Counted from the stretch's first letter, positions 52,894 through 61,308 are shown. The stretch: 64,000 bases of DNA from Candidatus Microthrix parvicella Bio17-1 (GCF_000299415.1 NZ_AMPG01000001.1:930001-994000), one strand, 5' to 3'. Notes: a model not told the origin generated them from the letters alone. Numbers and translations are program-made.

Positions 52894-53513
52894 TGTGAGG
52901 TCGTCTCCGTTAAGGGTGGAGCGCTGGCGCCACTCGCAACGCTGGCGTGGCCCGAGCTTCGACCGCTTGGGTTACATATTTGGATGGCGATGATCTGATC
53001 CACCCGATGGCGATGGCGATGGCGATGGCGATGGCCAACGCTGCGGCTGCGGCCGAACTAGCGGACGTGTACACGACCGGCATGTGGTACATCGACGACC
53101 ATGGTGGAACAGCGGCCGTACCCGACTCGTTGTCGTACATCCCCACTCCAAGACTGCTTCTTGATGACCCTGACATCAGCGGAGCGAAGCCGCACCTGCA
53201 TCAGCTCGTGGTCTTTCGAAAAGCTGTCCGGGAGTGGTACCCGTACTATGAGGGAGCGCCAGGCGAGGACTTGGACTTCATGCTGCATCAGCTCGCGCTC
53301 AATAGGGTTCGGAAGATTCCCACTGCGCTTTACGGCCACCGTCGAACTCTCGACGGCTTCTCGAGACGGGGCAGTCGGGCAAGGGGCGTCGAGTGTGACT
53401 GTCCGCGCTCGCGACGGTACAGCCGTGGCTCTTGCAACGCTCTATTGCGATCGGCGCGGGATGTGGCGGCGGCCAACTTCACAGAAGAGTTCATCTGCGA
53501 GATCGAGTGGTAA
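52894..53513 (+). pseudogene. 5'-truncated, frameshifted family 2 glycosyltransferase
   Basis: From about 52914 the frame reads ATRNAGVARASTAWV then YLDGDD (the DXD-type metal site), LIHP, later GEDLDFMLHQLAL (catalytic base region) and YGHRRTLDGFSRRG, all typical of GT2 enzymes. The N-terminal nucleotide-binding strand is missing. A CEVVSVKGG fragment just upstream (from 52894) lies in another frame and a stop (TAA 52911) precedes the intact frame. Right after the DXD site a hexanucleotide array inserts repeated Met-Ala. GTG 52947 could still start a 188-residue product. Probably inactive. Confidence 0.65.
53006..53035 (+). repeat. Hexanucleotide array in the glycosyltransferase fragment
   Basis: GATGGC five times in a row (53006-53035), encoding alternating Met-Ala directly after the DGDD-LIHP site. 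It probably grew from the neighbouring Asp-Gly-Asp codons. Changes by whole units keep the frame. Confidence 0.95.
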
Positions 53514-54004
53514 GCACTACGGAGGTTTTCAGAAATCCCTTCTGGGCCGTCCACGCTGTCCCTCACGGGCTGGACACCTACTACGTTGTCAAGCAAGGTG
53601 ATTCGGTACCAGTGATCGCTCGGATGCCCGACGAGCGCACCGTCCTGGTCGACACATGGAGGATCGCTCATCAGAAGACGTTCACAGAATTCCCCGGAGG
53701 AGCGATTGATGAGGGCGAGACTCCTCGGGAAGCTGCCGTGCGGGAACTTGAGGAGGAGACAGGCATACGCGGTACCTCCTGTGAAGTCATCGGACAGGTC
53801 ACCCCGTCGACGGCCCTTACAACGGAGACGTGTCACGTTTGCATGGTGCGAGACATCCTCGAGGTCGGAACCCCGAGCACTGACGAGGTCGATCGTGTCC
53901 GACTCGTCAATGCCGACCGGGTGGTCGACGAGCTCGTGACGGGTGGGTGTGATGCGGTCGCCGCAGCGGCGTGGGCACTAGCCGGATGGCGCCTACCTCG
54001 ATGA
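53507..54004 (+). CDS. Nudix hydrolase, ADP-ribose pyrophosphatase-like
   Basis: 165 residues from GTG 53507, which overlaps the stop of the glycosyltransferase frame. The Nudix box is complete at about 64-86: GGAIDEGET then REAAVRELEEETG, with all catalytic Glu residues. An upstream strand with VLVDTWRIAHQKTF resembles ADP-ribose/sugar-nucleotide pyrophosphatases of the NudF type. Its stop overlaps the start of the PIG-L gene (ATGA), so the two are coupled. Codon use and local GC look lower than in flanking genes, suggesting transfer. Confidence 0.85.
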   Translation: MVSTTEVFRNPFWAVHAVPHGLDTYYVVKQGDSVPVIARMPDERTVLVDTWRIAHQKTFTEFPGGAIDEGETPREAAVRELEEETGIRGTSCEVIGQVTPSTALTTETCHVCMVRDILEVGTPSTDEVDRVRLVNADRVVDELVTGGCDAVAAAAWALAGWRLPR

Positions 54005-54654
54005 TCGACCAACTTGTGGGGAGCGGGCTCACCCGCGCCATGGTCATTCTCGCTCACCCGGATGACGAGGCGCTTTTGTGTGGTGGGACGATTGCGGAGC
54101 TGACAAGAATCGATGTCGAGACCACCGTCGTCTGCTTCTCAGACGGAGCTCAAGGGCGCGACGAGGCGTTTAAACAGGTATGCACCCTCTTGGGGGCACA
54201 GAGCCGACTCTTGAAGTTCGAGACAGGGTCGATGCGGGTCGACGCCGAGCTCGTAGGTGCAACCGACGACCTCATCAGAGAAAGCGAGCCGCAGCTTGTC
54301 ATCACTCATGCACGCAGCGGCATCCAGAACCAGGACCACATCGCACTACATGACGCTGTTCGTTTGAGTACGCGTCGTTGGCCAAGTCCTGCGATCGTGC
54401 TTGGGGTTGAGCCACCGATCTCTTCCTCCGACTTCGACGGCAATGTCTTCTGTGAAGTTGGGCAGTCATGGGCCTCCAAGGTTGCGGCCGTGACGGCATA
54501 CCAAAACCTGTTGGACCGGCCATACATGTGTGAGGAGTACCTGCAAACGAGGGCGAGCTGGTGGGCGCAGGTCGCCGGGCAACCGGGCGCCTTGATGGAA
54601 GCGTTCGAGCTTGCAGTATGGCGGCCGGCCGGGGCGTGCGGTGTGCACGGCTGA
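54001..54654 (+). CDS. PIG-L/LmbE-family N-acetylglucosamine deacetylase-like protein
   Basis: Zn-dependent deacetylase fold, 217 residues from ATG 54001. Zinc site AHPDDE (18-23) and the distal His region NQDHIALHDAV (about 109-119). The family removes acetyl from N-acetylglucosaminyl or similar groups in mycothiol, bacillithiol, glycan or antibiotic synthesis. With the Nudix gene and a glycosyltransferase fragment it forms a small sugar-modification cluster, apparently broken upstream. Lower GC than the surroundings. The IS element begins 31 bases after its stop. Confidence 0.87.
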   Translation: MIDQLVGSGLTRAMVILAHPDDEALLCGGTIAELTRIDVETTVVCFSDGAQGRDEAFKQVCTLLGAQSRLLKFETGSMRVDAELVGATDDLIRESEPQLVITHARSGIQNQDHIALHDAVRLSTRRWPSPAIVLGVEPPISSSDFDGNVFCEVGQSWASKVAAVTAYQNLLDRPYMCEEYLQTRASWWAQVAGQPGALMEAFELAVWRPAGACGVHG

Positions 54655-54685
54655 GGAAGACACCGCTTTCGTCGTCGGCGACCAT

Positions 54686-55790
54686 CTAGATGAGTAGTTC
54701 CGAGGGGTAGCGGGCTGGGCCTGTGTTGGTGGGGCTGTTTCGCGTCTGAGAGTGACCTTGCGCGCTCCGCGCGAAGATCCACCACTTAGCGAGAGCGTCC
54801 AGGATCAGCGGTGATCACACGCACCGGCCCTGGAGGACCTGCGAATGAACGCCAACCTGGACACCCTCGCGACCACACGCTACGTGAGGATTGACGACGC
54901 CTTGAAGGATCATCCCGCATGGGCACCCGAACGGCCCGCGATCGGGATCCCCCCGAAACTGACCGACGCCGAGCTGATCACCCTCGCGATCATCCAAGCT
55001 CTCCTCGGGTTCGCCTCCGAGGCACAGTTCCTCCGCCATGCCCGGGCCCACCTCCGCCCATGGTTCCCCTGCCTCCCCCAACGGTCCGGCTACAACAAAC
55101 GGCTCAGGAACCCGGTGGTCCTGATGCAACACCTCATGGCCGTGTTCCGCCGCGATTGTGAGACCTACCACGAAGACCTCTGGCTTGTGGACTCCACACC
55201 GGTCGAGTGCGGACGGTCCCGCGAAACAGCGAAACGCTCCGACCTTGCCGGGTGGGCCAGCTACGGGTACTGCGCGTCGCGCTCCCGGTTCTTCGGGGGC
55301 CTCCGCCTGCATCTGATCTGCACGCCCTCCGGGCTCCCCATCGCCGCAGCGCTCACCGGCGACCAAGGCGACGAACGAGCCGCCGCGATCGCGATGTTGG
55401 ACACCGATCCGGCCATGTATCGGCCCGGCCAGAAGCTCAAGACCGACAAGGGCTACCGGTCAGCAGCGTTCGAAGCCGAGCTGAACGCCCAGGGCATCAC
55501 CCTGATCCGACCCACTCGCAAAGGCGAGAAACAACGACCAGGCAGACGGTTCCTGCAGCCGTTCCGTCAGATCATCGAGTCGGTCAACCAGACCCTCAAA
55601 GCACAACTCGACCTCGAACGACACGGCGGACGTAAGGCCGAAGGGGTCTGCGCCCGGGTCCTCCAGCGGCTTCTCGCGCTCACCACAGCAATCTGGCACA
55701 ACGGAACCACCAGCCGACCAGGACCAGCCCGCCACCTCACCCCATACGACCACCAACCGCGGTCAACACCCCTTGGAACTACTCATCCAG
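54686..55790 (+). mobile_element. IS982-family insertion sequence, about 1.1 kb
   Basis: Bounded by imperfect terminal inverted repeats of about 24 bases: left 54686-54709 and right 55767-55790. They share GATGAGTAGTTCC and AGGGGT, with three mismatches in all. A single transposase gene fills most of it. Between the left end and the gene are short self-complementary stretches (GCGCGCTCCGCGCG near 54758). I find no matching target-site duplication: the bases before the left end (ACCAT) and after the right end (GTTCC) differ. So the element is old, or recombined, or the true tips differ by a few bases. Confidence 0.85.
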
Positions 55791-55930
55791 GTTCCCGGCC
55801 ACCGGCTAGGGCGGCGACAACGCTGCTCAGAATGGCAGTTTGTCGGCTTGGAGGTGTCGCAACTCATCGAACATCGCCCGGCACGAAGCCTCGTCCGGCG
55901 GCGAGCACGGATCCTCGCGGACCGCTTTGA
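54845..55930 (+). CDS. IS982-family transposase, reading out of the element
   Basis: DDE transposase, 361 residues as read. ATG 54845 has GGAGGA seven bases upstream. Catalytic residues: Asp116 (LVDSTPVECGRS), Asp201 (KTDKGYRS) and Glu245 (IIESVNQTLK). GWASYGYC and RFFGGLRLHL are typical of actinobacterial IS982 members, which usually end near a YDH motif, here residues 301-303. In this copy no stop follows YDH. The frame runs through the right inverted repeat and about 46 codons of flanking DNA, antisense to the GH4 gene tail, to 55930. It is probably still active in principle, but the tail is foreign. Confidence 0.9.
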   Translation: MNANLDTLATTRYVRIDDALKDHPAWAPERPAIGIPPKLTDAELITLAIIQALLGFASEAQFLRHARAHLRPWFPCLPQRSGYNKRLRNPVVLMQHLMAVFRRDCETYHEDLWLVDSTPVECGRSRETAKRSDLAGWASYGYCASRSRFFGGLRLHLICTPSGLPIAAALTGDQGDERAAAIAMLDTDPAMYRPGQKLKTDKGYRSAAFEAELNAQGITLIRPTRKGEKQRPGRRFLQPFRQIIESVNQTLKAQLDLERHGGRKAEGVCARVLQRLLALTTAIWHNGTTSRPGPARHLTPYDHQPRSTPLGTTHPGSRPPARAATTLLRMAVCRLGGVATHRTSPGTKPRPAASTDPRGPL

Positions 55931-57200
55931 ACGCCAGGTCGGCATCCCCGGCAAGCGCGGCCTCCACCACCAACTCCTGAAGCTCCACCTGAGTCTTCAC
56001 CCATCCCGCCAATGGTTCGCCCAGTGGGTCCATGTGCTCGGGGTGGATCCCGTCACCGTCGACCACGGCGCCAACCTCGACGATCGCCCCTTCGGCCACG
56101 TCCGGAAGGTAGCCGTCGTTGGGCACGTTGACCGCCAGGATCCTCGCCGGCTCGTCGTTCCACATGGCATCGATGATGGCCGCCACCTCCTCGCCCGACA
56201 TGCCCGCAATCTGCATCGGCAGCGGCACTCTGGTGTCGGCCGCCCACGCGGCCGCCCGCTCGGCCAGCTCTGAGAACGGCTGATGAAAGTCCATCGGGAC
56301 GGGCATCCAGTCGGCGACATCCAGCGCGAAGGGCAGATACTCGCCGATGTGACTGTCCACCGAACACGGCACCAGGCCGTGCTCGCGCACCACGTGGGTC
56401 ACCAAGGGCATGTAGTTGAACTCCACCAGACCGGCACCTCCCAGGGATCGGTCCAGCCGCCGCGCCACGCGCTGGGTCCTCGGTGAGTAGTCGAAGACCG
56501 GCTTCTCGAACCAGGCCCGGATCGTTGGCAGCAGGTCTTCACCGGTCCGCTTGTTTCGAAACTCGGTGAAGAACGTGAAGTGGTTGATGCCAGACGCCCG
56601 AGCCTCGATGTCGCTGCGTTTCACGCGCAGGCGTCGCGCCAGACGATTGATGCCCATCGGCATCTCGTGACACATTCCAACGTTGCGCACCTTGGTGGCC
56701 CGGTTGATCGCCAAGGTCACGCGGCTCATCGGATTGGTCAGGTTGATGAGGAACGCGTCGGGACAGTACCGCTCGATGTCGGCGCAGATTCCCAGCGTGT
56801 TGGTGATGGATCGCAGCGAGTGGAACACCGCTCCCGGACCTCCGTTCTCGCCGGTGATCTGCCGTGCGCCGTGCCGGTTGGGGATCTCGTAGTCCTGGCG
56901 CCAGTGCTCGAACCGACCGAACTCGGCACTGGAAAGCACGAAGTCGGCTCCAGTGAGTGCCTCGGCGGGGTCGGTGGTGCGGTCAAGGATCACCGGGGCA
57001 CCGCTGGACGCGTTGAGCTTCGCAGCAAAGCGGTAGGCCCGGTCGAGGCGCTCGCGGTTCACGTCGTGCAGCACCAGCCGGGCGCCGCTCAGGCCGGCGG
57101 TGTGCACCACGTCGTTGACCATGGTCGGCCCAAACGACATGCCGCCGGCACCGACCATGGTGATCTTGGGTGCCTCGGCCGTGATACGAGTCGATGACAT
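55827..57200 (-). CDS. GH4-family alpha-glycosidase
   Basis: NAD+- and Mn2+-dependent glycosidase (alpha-galactosidase/alpha-glucosidase type) that cleaves by an oxidation-elimination mechanism. 457 residues. NAD fold GAGGMSFGPTMVND (about 18-31), NLTNPMSRV (metal/substrate site, near 152-160), Mn ligand Cys and following His in GMCHEMP, and GINHFTFF near 208-215. Cytoplasmic. The start at ATG 57200 opens directly with the NAD fold. Its 3' end lies 36 bases from the IS element and is intact. Substrate specificity is not readable. Confidence 0.9.
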   Translation of the reverse strand: MSSTRITAEAPKITMVGAGGMSFGPTMVNDVVHTAGLSGARLVLHDVNRERLDRAYRFAAKLNASSGAPVILDRTTDPAEALTGADFVLSSAEFGRFEHWRQDYEIPNRHGARQITGENGGPGAVFHSLRSITNTLGICADIERYCPDAFLINLTNPMSRVTLAINRATKVRNVGMCHEMPMGINRLARRLRVKRSDIEARASGINHFTFFTEFRNKRTGEDLLPTIRAWFEKPVFDYSPRTQRVARRLDRSLGGAGLVEFNYMPLVTHVVREHGLVPCSVDSHIGEYLPFALDVADWMPVPMDFHQPFSELAERAAAWAADTRVPLPMQIAGMSGEEVAAIIDAMWNDEPARILAVNVPNDGYLPDVAEGAIVEVGAVVDGDGIHPEHMDPLGEPLAGWVKTQVELQELVVEAALAGDADLAFKAVREDPCSPPDEASCRAMFDELRHLQADKLPF

Positions 57201-57333
57201 CAGTGGAGTCCCCCGTCGATCTGAAGCGTTGCTTTGATGCGCCTCACGATACGGCCGGCCCCCTTCAAATGCGTCCTCGAGCCCCTCTGGCGGCGCCAGG
57301 ACCCAGTTGAAAATGCGCTGTGTATTCTCCAGC

Positions 57334-58161
57334 TCAGGCCAGGTGATCCAGGATCATCGGGGCGATCGTGTCGGCGGCCACGTCGGGGATCCAATGGTTG
57401 ACGCCGTCGAGCACCTCGTAGGTGTAGGGGCCGCTGACGTAGCTCCCGGTCAGGTCGGCGGCCTTGCCGCCCAGCGCCACGTCGTCGGTGCTGTAGATGT
57501 AAAGCGTCGGCACCCGAATCTTCCCACCGGCGGGCTTGCCGGCAAACGGAAGCGCCCGGTACCAGCCCAGGGCACCGCGGGCGGCGCCGCCGCGCAACAT
57601 GTCCAGGCGGGACTCGGCCTCAGCGGGCGCCATGCCGGCATCGATGAGCGCCTGACGCACCCGGGTGCCGCCACGCTTCGAGGAGATCGCCGCCTCCGGC
57701 AGCCACGGCAGTTGGAACGCCAACATGTACCAGCTCTTCAGCGCCTGGTTGCTGCGCACCATGGCGGCGACCATCGCCCGTGGGTGGGGCGTCGACAGCG
57801 ACGTCATCGACAGCAACCGTTCGGGATGACGCTCGGCGAGCGCCCAGGCGGCCCCGCCTCCCCAGTCGTGGCCGACCACGTGAAACCGTCGGGCACCCGC
57901 GTTGTCGGCCAGAGCAACGATGTCGGCGACCAGCAGGTCGATCGCGTAATCGCGGCGACGTTTCGGGCGCGCACCCGGCGAGTAGCCCCGCTGGTCGGGG
58001 GCGAGCACGCGGTAGCCGGCTTGCACCAGATGCGGCGTCAGCTTCGACCAGCTGGTGCGTGACTGCGGGAAGCCGTGCAACAGCACCACCACCTCGCCGT
58101 CCCCACCGCTGTCGTCGACCTCGAAGGTCAACCCGTCGTTGCGATACGAAGTCAGCGCCAT
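57334..58161 (-). CDS. Alpha/beta hydrolase, epoxide-hydrolase-like
   Basis: 275 residues from ATG 58161. LLHGFPQSRTSW (oxyanion HGFP, about 28-39), APDQRGYSPGARP, nucleophile Asp in GHDWGGGAAW (about 97-106), Asp of IYSTDDVALG and catalytic His in VNHWIPD near the end. The HGFP plus GHDWGG pattern is that of soluble epoxide hydrolases and related dehalogenases. Gap to GH4 is 133 bases with no clear feature. Same strand as the DegT gene, 41 bases downstream of it. Confidence 0.87.
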   Translation of the reverse strand: MALTSYRNDGLTFEVDDSGGDGEVVVLLHGFPQSRTSWSKLTPHLVQAGYRVLAPDQRGYSPGARPKRRRDYAIDLLVADIVALADNAGARRFHVVGHDWGGGAAWALAERHPERLLSMTSLSTPHPRAMVAAMVRSNQALKSWYMLAFQLPWLPEAAISSKRGGTRVRQALIDAGMAPAEAESRLDMLRGGAARGALGWYRALPFAGKPAGGKIRVPTLYIYSTDDVALGGKAADLTGSYVSGPYTYEVLDGVNHWIPDVAADTIAPMILDHLA

Positions 58162-58202
58162 CACCGGATGCTACGCAACGCTCCGGTTCTGACGAGGCGC
58201 TG

Positions 58203-59450
58203 CTACGAACCCGCGAGCCCGTCCAGAGCGGCCGTGACCGTCTCGCAGATGTAGGCGACGGCGTCGTCGTCGATCGCATGATTGCAGGGCAGCACCAGGC
58301 CGGTCTCCATCACCCGGTCGGCATTGGGTAGGCCACCGGACGGCTGCTTGAAGGTGATGTCAGCGAAGGCCGGTTGGCGGGTGGCGTTGCCGGTCCACAC
58401 CATGCGGGTGTCGACGCCGGCCCGCTCCATGTGCAGCTGAAAGTCGCCCCGATCGATTGGTGACTCCGGTCGGATCTGGATGGGAAACATGTGCCAGGCC
58501 GTATCGACGTCGGGGGTGAGCTGCGGCGTCACGAAGTGCTCGGGGTGTTGATCGAAGAACTCGGTCAGCAACAACGCGTTGCGCTTGCGGCGCTCGAGGA
58601 AACCATCCAACCGGTCCATCTGCACAACACCGAACGCAGCCGACAGCTCGGACGGCTCGAAGTTCCAGCCCAGCTCGTCGAAGATGAACAGGTCGTCGTA
58701 GGTCTGGCCGTCGGGCAACTGCGAGAAGAACCGTCGTTCGCCCTCCTCCACAGGTGCGCCCCGTTTGGAGCCCCACAGCGCCACCTCGCTTCGGCGCCCC
58801 CAGCGGCGCAGCTTCAGCGCCCTGTCGATCCACTCATCGTCGTTCAAACAGATCATGCCGCCCGTGCCCGCCGCCGTGATGATGTGGGACAGCGCAAAAC
58901 TGGTGAGGGACATATCGGACCGGGCTCCGGTGGGGGTACCCCGCAGCGTTGCACCCATGCAGTCGCAGCTGTCCTCGATGACCACCAGGTCGTGGCGGTC
59001 GGCCACGTCCCTGATCACGTCCCAGTCGGGACAGTTGCCGATCAGGTTGGGCACCAGGATGGCGGTGGTTCGGTCGGTGACCGCCGCCTCCAGCGACACG
59101 GTATCCAGCTGGTAGGTGTTGGGCGTCACGTCGACGAACACCGGGGTGACCCCGGCTCGGGCCATCGGCGCGATGTCGGTGGAGAACGTCACCGGCGAGG
59201 TGATGATCTCGTCGCCCGGCTGGGGTCGCAGCAACTCGACCGCCAGGTACAGCGCCGACGAGCCGCTGTTCACCATCACGCCGCGTTCCTTGGCGAAGGT
59301 GGCGGCCACCAGTTGTTCCAGCTTGCGCACGTTCTTGCCGATGCGAAGTGCGGTCGGCGACCCGCTCAGCACCTCGACGACGGCGGCGATCTCCGCCTCG
59401 TCGTGAACGCTGCCCGCATAATCAATCCGCTTCCTCGGTGTCTCGCCCAT
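58203..59450 (-). CDS. DegT/DnrJ/EryC1-fold protein with His in place of the PLP lysine
   Basis: 415 residues from ATG 59450. Fold type I PLP domain: NSGSSALYLA (61-70), VTFSTDIAP, PLP-ring Asp160 in IEDSCDCMGA. The motif that normally carries the Schiff-base Lys reads SFALSHIITAAGTGG, with His189 at that place. A His here is the hallmark of PMP-dependent sugar 3-dehydrases (ColD His188, E1/AscC/DdhC), which dehydrate 4-keto-6-deoxysugars rather than transaminate. The Fe-S cysteine cluster of E1 is absent, as in ColD. So a ColD-like 3-deoxygenating enzyme is a better guess than an aminotransferase. Operonic with the upstream SDR (11 base gap); no other deoxysugar genes nearby. Confidence 0.85.
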   Translation of the reverse strand: MGETPRKRIDYAGSVHDEAEIAAVVEVLSGSPTALRIGKNVRKLEQLVAATFAKERGVMVNSGSSALYLAVELLRPQPGDEIITSPVTFSTDIAPMARAGVTPVFVDVTPNTYQLDTVSLEAAVTDRTTAILVPNLIGNCPDWDVIRDVADRHDLVVIEDSCDCMGATLRGTPTGARSDMSLTSFALSHIITAAGTGGMICLNDDEWIDRALKLRRWGRRSEVALWGSKRGAPVEEGERRFFSQLPDGQTYDDLFIFDELGWNFEPSELSAAFGVVQMDRLDGFLERRKRNALLLTEFFDQHPEHFVTPQLTPDVDTAWHMFPIQIRPESPIDRGDFQLHMERAGVDTRMVWTGNATRQPAFADITFKQPSGGLPNADRVMETGLVLPCNHAIDDDAVAYICETVTAALDGLAGS

Positions 59451-59461
59451 GGTTCCCCCTG

Positions 59462-60322
59462 TTACTCGCGGGTGTCCTTGCCGGGCCCCATGCTCTCCAG
59501 CACGGTGCCGTCGAGCCCCCGAACCTCGACCCCCCACTCATCGAGCAGGTCAAGGCTGACCATAGACGCACCCGTCACCTCGGCGGGACAGTCGCAGAGT
59601 GCCACAACGGCCTCCACCATCTGCTCCAAGGTCTCCATCTGATCGGGCCGAAGTTTCCCGCCCATCAACGCTTCGGCACCCTCGGTCAGCACCGCCCCAC
59701 GAGGCTCGATGGTATTCACCCGGATGCCGGTGCCGTGCAGTTCGGCGGCGAGTCCATTGGTCATGCGGTTGAGTGCCGCCTTCGATGCCCCGTAGGCGGT
59801 GGTTGTCGCACCCTGTGTGCCAAGAGTGAACGGGGGTCCGGCCCACGGCCTGGCCGTCGCGCTCGACACGTTGACGATCCAGCCCTCCCGCTCCGCCCGC
59901 ATCGCCGGAATCGCCGCCTGCGCCAGATCCAACGGTGCGTGCACGTTCAACTCGAACAACAACCGGCGCCGTTTCAGCGGCATGTCGGCGACCTCGCCAT
60001 ACATCGCCGCAGCCGCGTTGTTCACCAGGATGTCGATCGGTCCATCCAGCCGCTCGGACGCCTTCTCGATCACCTGCGCCCGAGCTTCGGGATCGGACAG
60101 ATCCACCGGCACCAGCGCCACGCTCACGCTGTAGCCGGCCAAACGGTCGGCCGTCTCCTGCAAGCTGCCGCTCAGGCGATCATGCTGCTCGACGGTTCGA
60201 GCGACCAGCGCCACCGCCGCACCTTCTGCAGCCAACCGTTCCGCCACCCCGGCGCCGATCCCCCGGCTCGCCCCGGTCACGATTGCTCGCCGCCCCAAGA
60301 ATCGTTGGTTCACCACGCGCAC
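59462..60322 (-). CDS. Short-chain dehydrogenase/reductase
   Basis: Classical SDR, 286 residues from GTG 60322 (GTG 60316 possible). NAD(P) motif TGASRGIG (17-24), NNAAA near 98, catalytic Ser in NVSSA and YxxxK in AYGASKAAL. A slightly long C-terminus (VSLDLLDEWGVEVRGLDG) replaces the usual GG-rich end. Upstream of the DegT gene by 11 bases and probably cotranscribed; it may act on the same sugar or on an acyl substrate. Cofactor preference not decided. Confidence 0.92.
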   Translation of the reverse strand: MRVVNQRFLGRRAIVTGASRGIGAGVAERLAAEGAAVALVARTVEQHDRLSGSLQETADRLAGYSVSVALVPVDLSDPEARAQVIEKASERLDGPIDILVNNAAAAMYGEVADMPLKRRRLLFELNVHAPLDLAQAAIPAMRAEREGWIVNVSSATARPWAGPPFTLGTQGATTTAYGASKAALNRMTNGLAAELHGTGIRVNTIEPRGAVLTEGAEALMGGKLRPDQMETLEQMVEAVVALCDCPAEVTGASMVSLDLLDEWGVEVRGLDGTVLESMGPGKDTRE

Positions 60323-60326
60323 CTCA

Positions 60327-60488
60327 CTACCACCACGGGTCCCACGGCTCTTCCGCGATCGAGGCGATCGAGGCGATCGAGGCGATCGAGGCGATAGCCA
60401 AGGCGTCCACCCGGATCAACGGCGCATCAGGCAGGTTGATGGTGATCTGTGGGCTCACGGGCCGAGCGTAGCCAGCCAGGGTGGTCAT
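60327..60488 (-). CDS. Possible small protein with repeat-coded IAS segment
   Basis: 53 codons from ATG 60488 to TAG 60327, four bases before the SDR start. N-terminal MTTLAGYARPVSPQITINLP looks like an ordinary protein start; the rest is ALAIASIASIASIAS from a 9 bp repeat, then PWDPWW. No family recognised. The tight spacing to the SDR suggests it is translated, perhaps as a leader, but it may be chance. Confidence 0.35.
   Translation of the reverse strand: MTTLAGYARPVSPQITINLPDAPLIRVDALAIASIASIASIASIAEEPWDPWW
60361..60405. repeat. 9 bp tandem repeat upstream of the SDR gene
   Basis: GAGGCGATC in four perfect copies (60361-60396) and a fifth with one change (60397-60405). It encodes Ile-Ala-Ser repeats if the small minus-strand frame is real. 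Confidence 0.95.
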
Positions 60489-60509
60489 GGTCTCGCCTAC
60501 CCTCACGTT

Positions 60510-61190
60510 GTGCACGAGGAACGCATCGAGAACGGCGGGGTCCCCGCCAGGCTGTGCCGGCCGGAGGGCGCAACCGGCTTGCTCCTGCTGGGGCACGGCG
60601 GCGGATACAGCAAGGATGGCACTCGTTTCGTTCGCCTGTGCAGGCGGTATGCCGAGGCAACCGGACTTGCCGTGGCGTGTATCGACGCCATCGCCCACGG
60701 GGAACGAAAGGCGAAGGATGCCGTTCCCGGATCGCTCCCTCGCCAGTGGCACTCAACGAACAGCCCACAGATGGTTCGTGATTGGCAGACGACTGCCCAT
60801 GCCTTACACGAGATCGGGGCTCCCGTCGCCTACGTCGGCTTCTCGATGGGTGCCCTGTTCGGCTTCCCCACGGTGGCTGCCATGCCCTCGATCAGGGCCG
60901 CCGTGTTCGTCGTGTCTGGATACCCCGACGGGGGTGGCATCGACGACGAGCCGCTGAACGATCTGCTCACCGACAGCGCCTCACACCTCCAGCACGCGTC
61001 GGTGCTGATGCTGAACACGACCAACGATCACATCTTTCCGGTCCCCGGCGTGCATCGCCTTTTCCACGCAATTCACGCCGCCGGCAAGCAGCTAACGTTT
61101 TGGGAAGGGGAGCACAACGATTGGTCGGACGAGATGATCACCACCTCGGAGTCGTTCATCACCAACCGGGCGGCGGACGCCCAGCCTTGA
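60510..61190 (+). CDS. Dienelactone-hydrolase-like alpha/beta hydrolase
   Basis: 226 residues from GTG 60510. LLLLGHGGGYSKDG (oxyanion region, about 23-36), CIDAIAHGERK, nucleophile elbow VGFSMGALFGFP with Ser (about 109-120), NTTNDHIFP with the acid residue and His in WEGEHNDW near 198-205. Lid segments are short. Likely a carboxylesterase or dienelactone hydrolase-type enzyme; substrate unknown. Divergent from the small frame at 60488. Confidence 0.83.
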   Translation: MHEERIENGGVPARLCRPEGATGLLLLGHGGGYSKDGTRFVRLCRRYAEATGLAVACIDAIAHGERKAKDAVPGSLPRQWHSTNSPQMVRDWQTTAHALHEIGAPVAYVGFSMGALFGFPTVAAMPSIRAAVFVVSGYPDGGGIDDEPLNDLLTDSASHLQHASVLMLNTTNDHIFPVPGVHRLFHAIHAAGKQLTFWEGEHNDWSDEMITTSESFITNRAADAQP

Positions 61191-61218
61191 TGATCACAGC
61201 GCCTGATCGCACCAATGC

Positions 61219-61308
61219 TCGCCCACCGGGGAATCAACGGCCTCGCCGACGCCGCAGCGCTGATCGCCCACCGGGGAATCAACGGCCTCGCCGACGCCGC
61301 AGCGCTGA
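61219..61308. repeat. Perfect 45 bp tandem duplication in intergenic DNA
   Basis: Two identical, contiguous 45 base units, 61219-61263 and 61264-61308, each beginning TCGCCCACCGGGGAATCAAC. They lie in the 169 base gap between the hydrolase and the DUF1214 gene. No frame through them resembles a protein. A recent duplication; it may affect the promoter spacing of the gene at 61360. Confidence 0.95.

Noticed and set aside
54681-55795. Target-site duplication of the IS element
   Set aside because: Bases flanking the two inverted repeats do not match over 3-9 positions, so none is claimed.
58203-60322. Complete deoxysugar biosynthesis cluster
   Set aside because: Only the DegT-fold gene and an SDR are present; no nucleotidyltransferase, 4,6-dehydratase or matching glycosyltransferase lies in the window.
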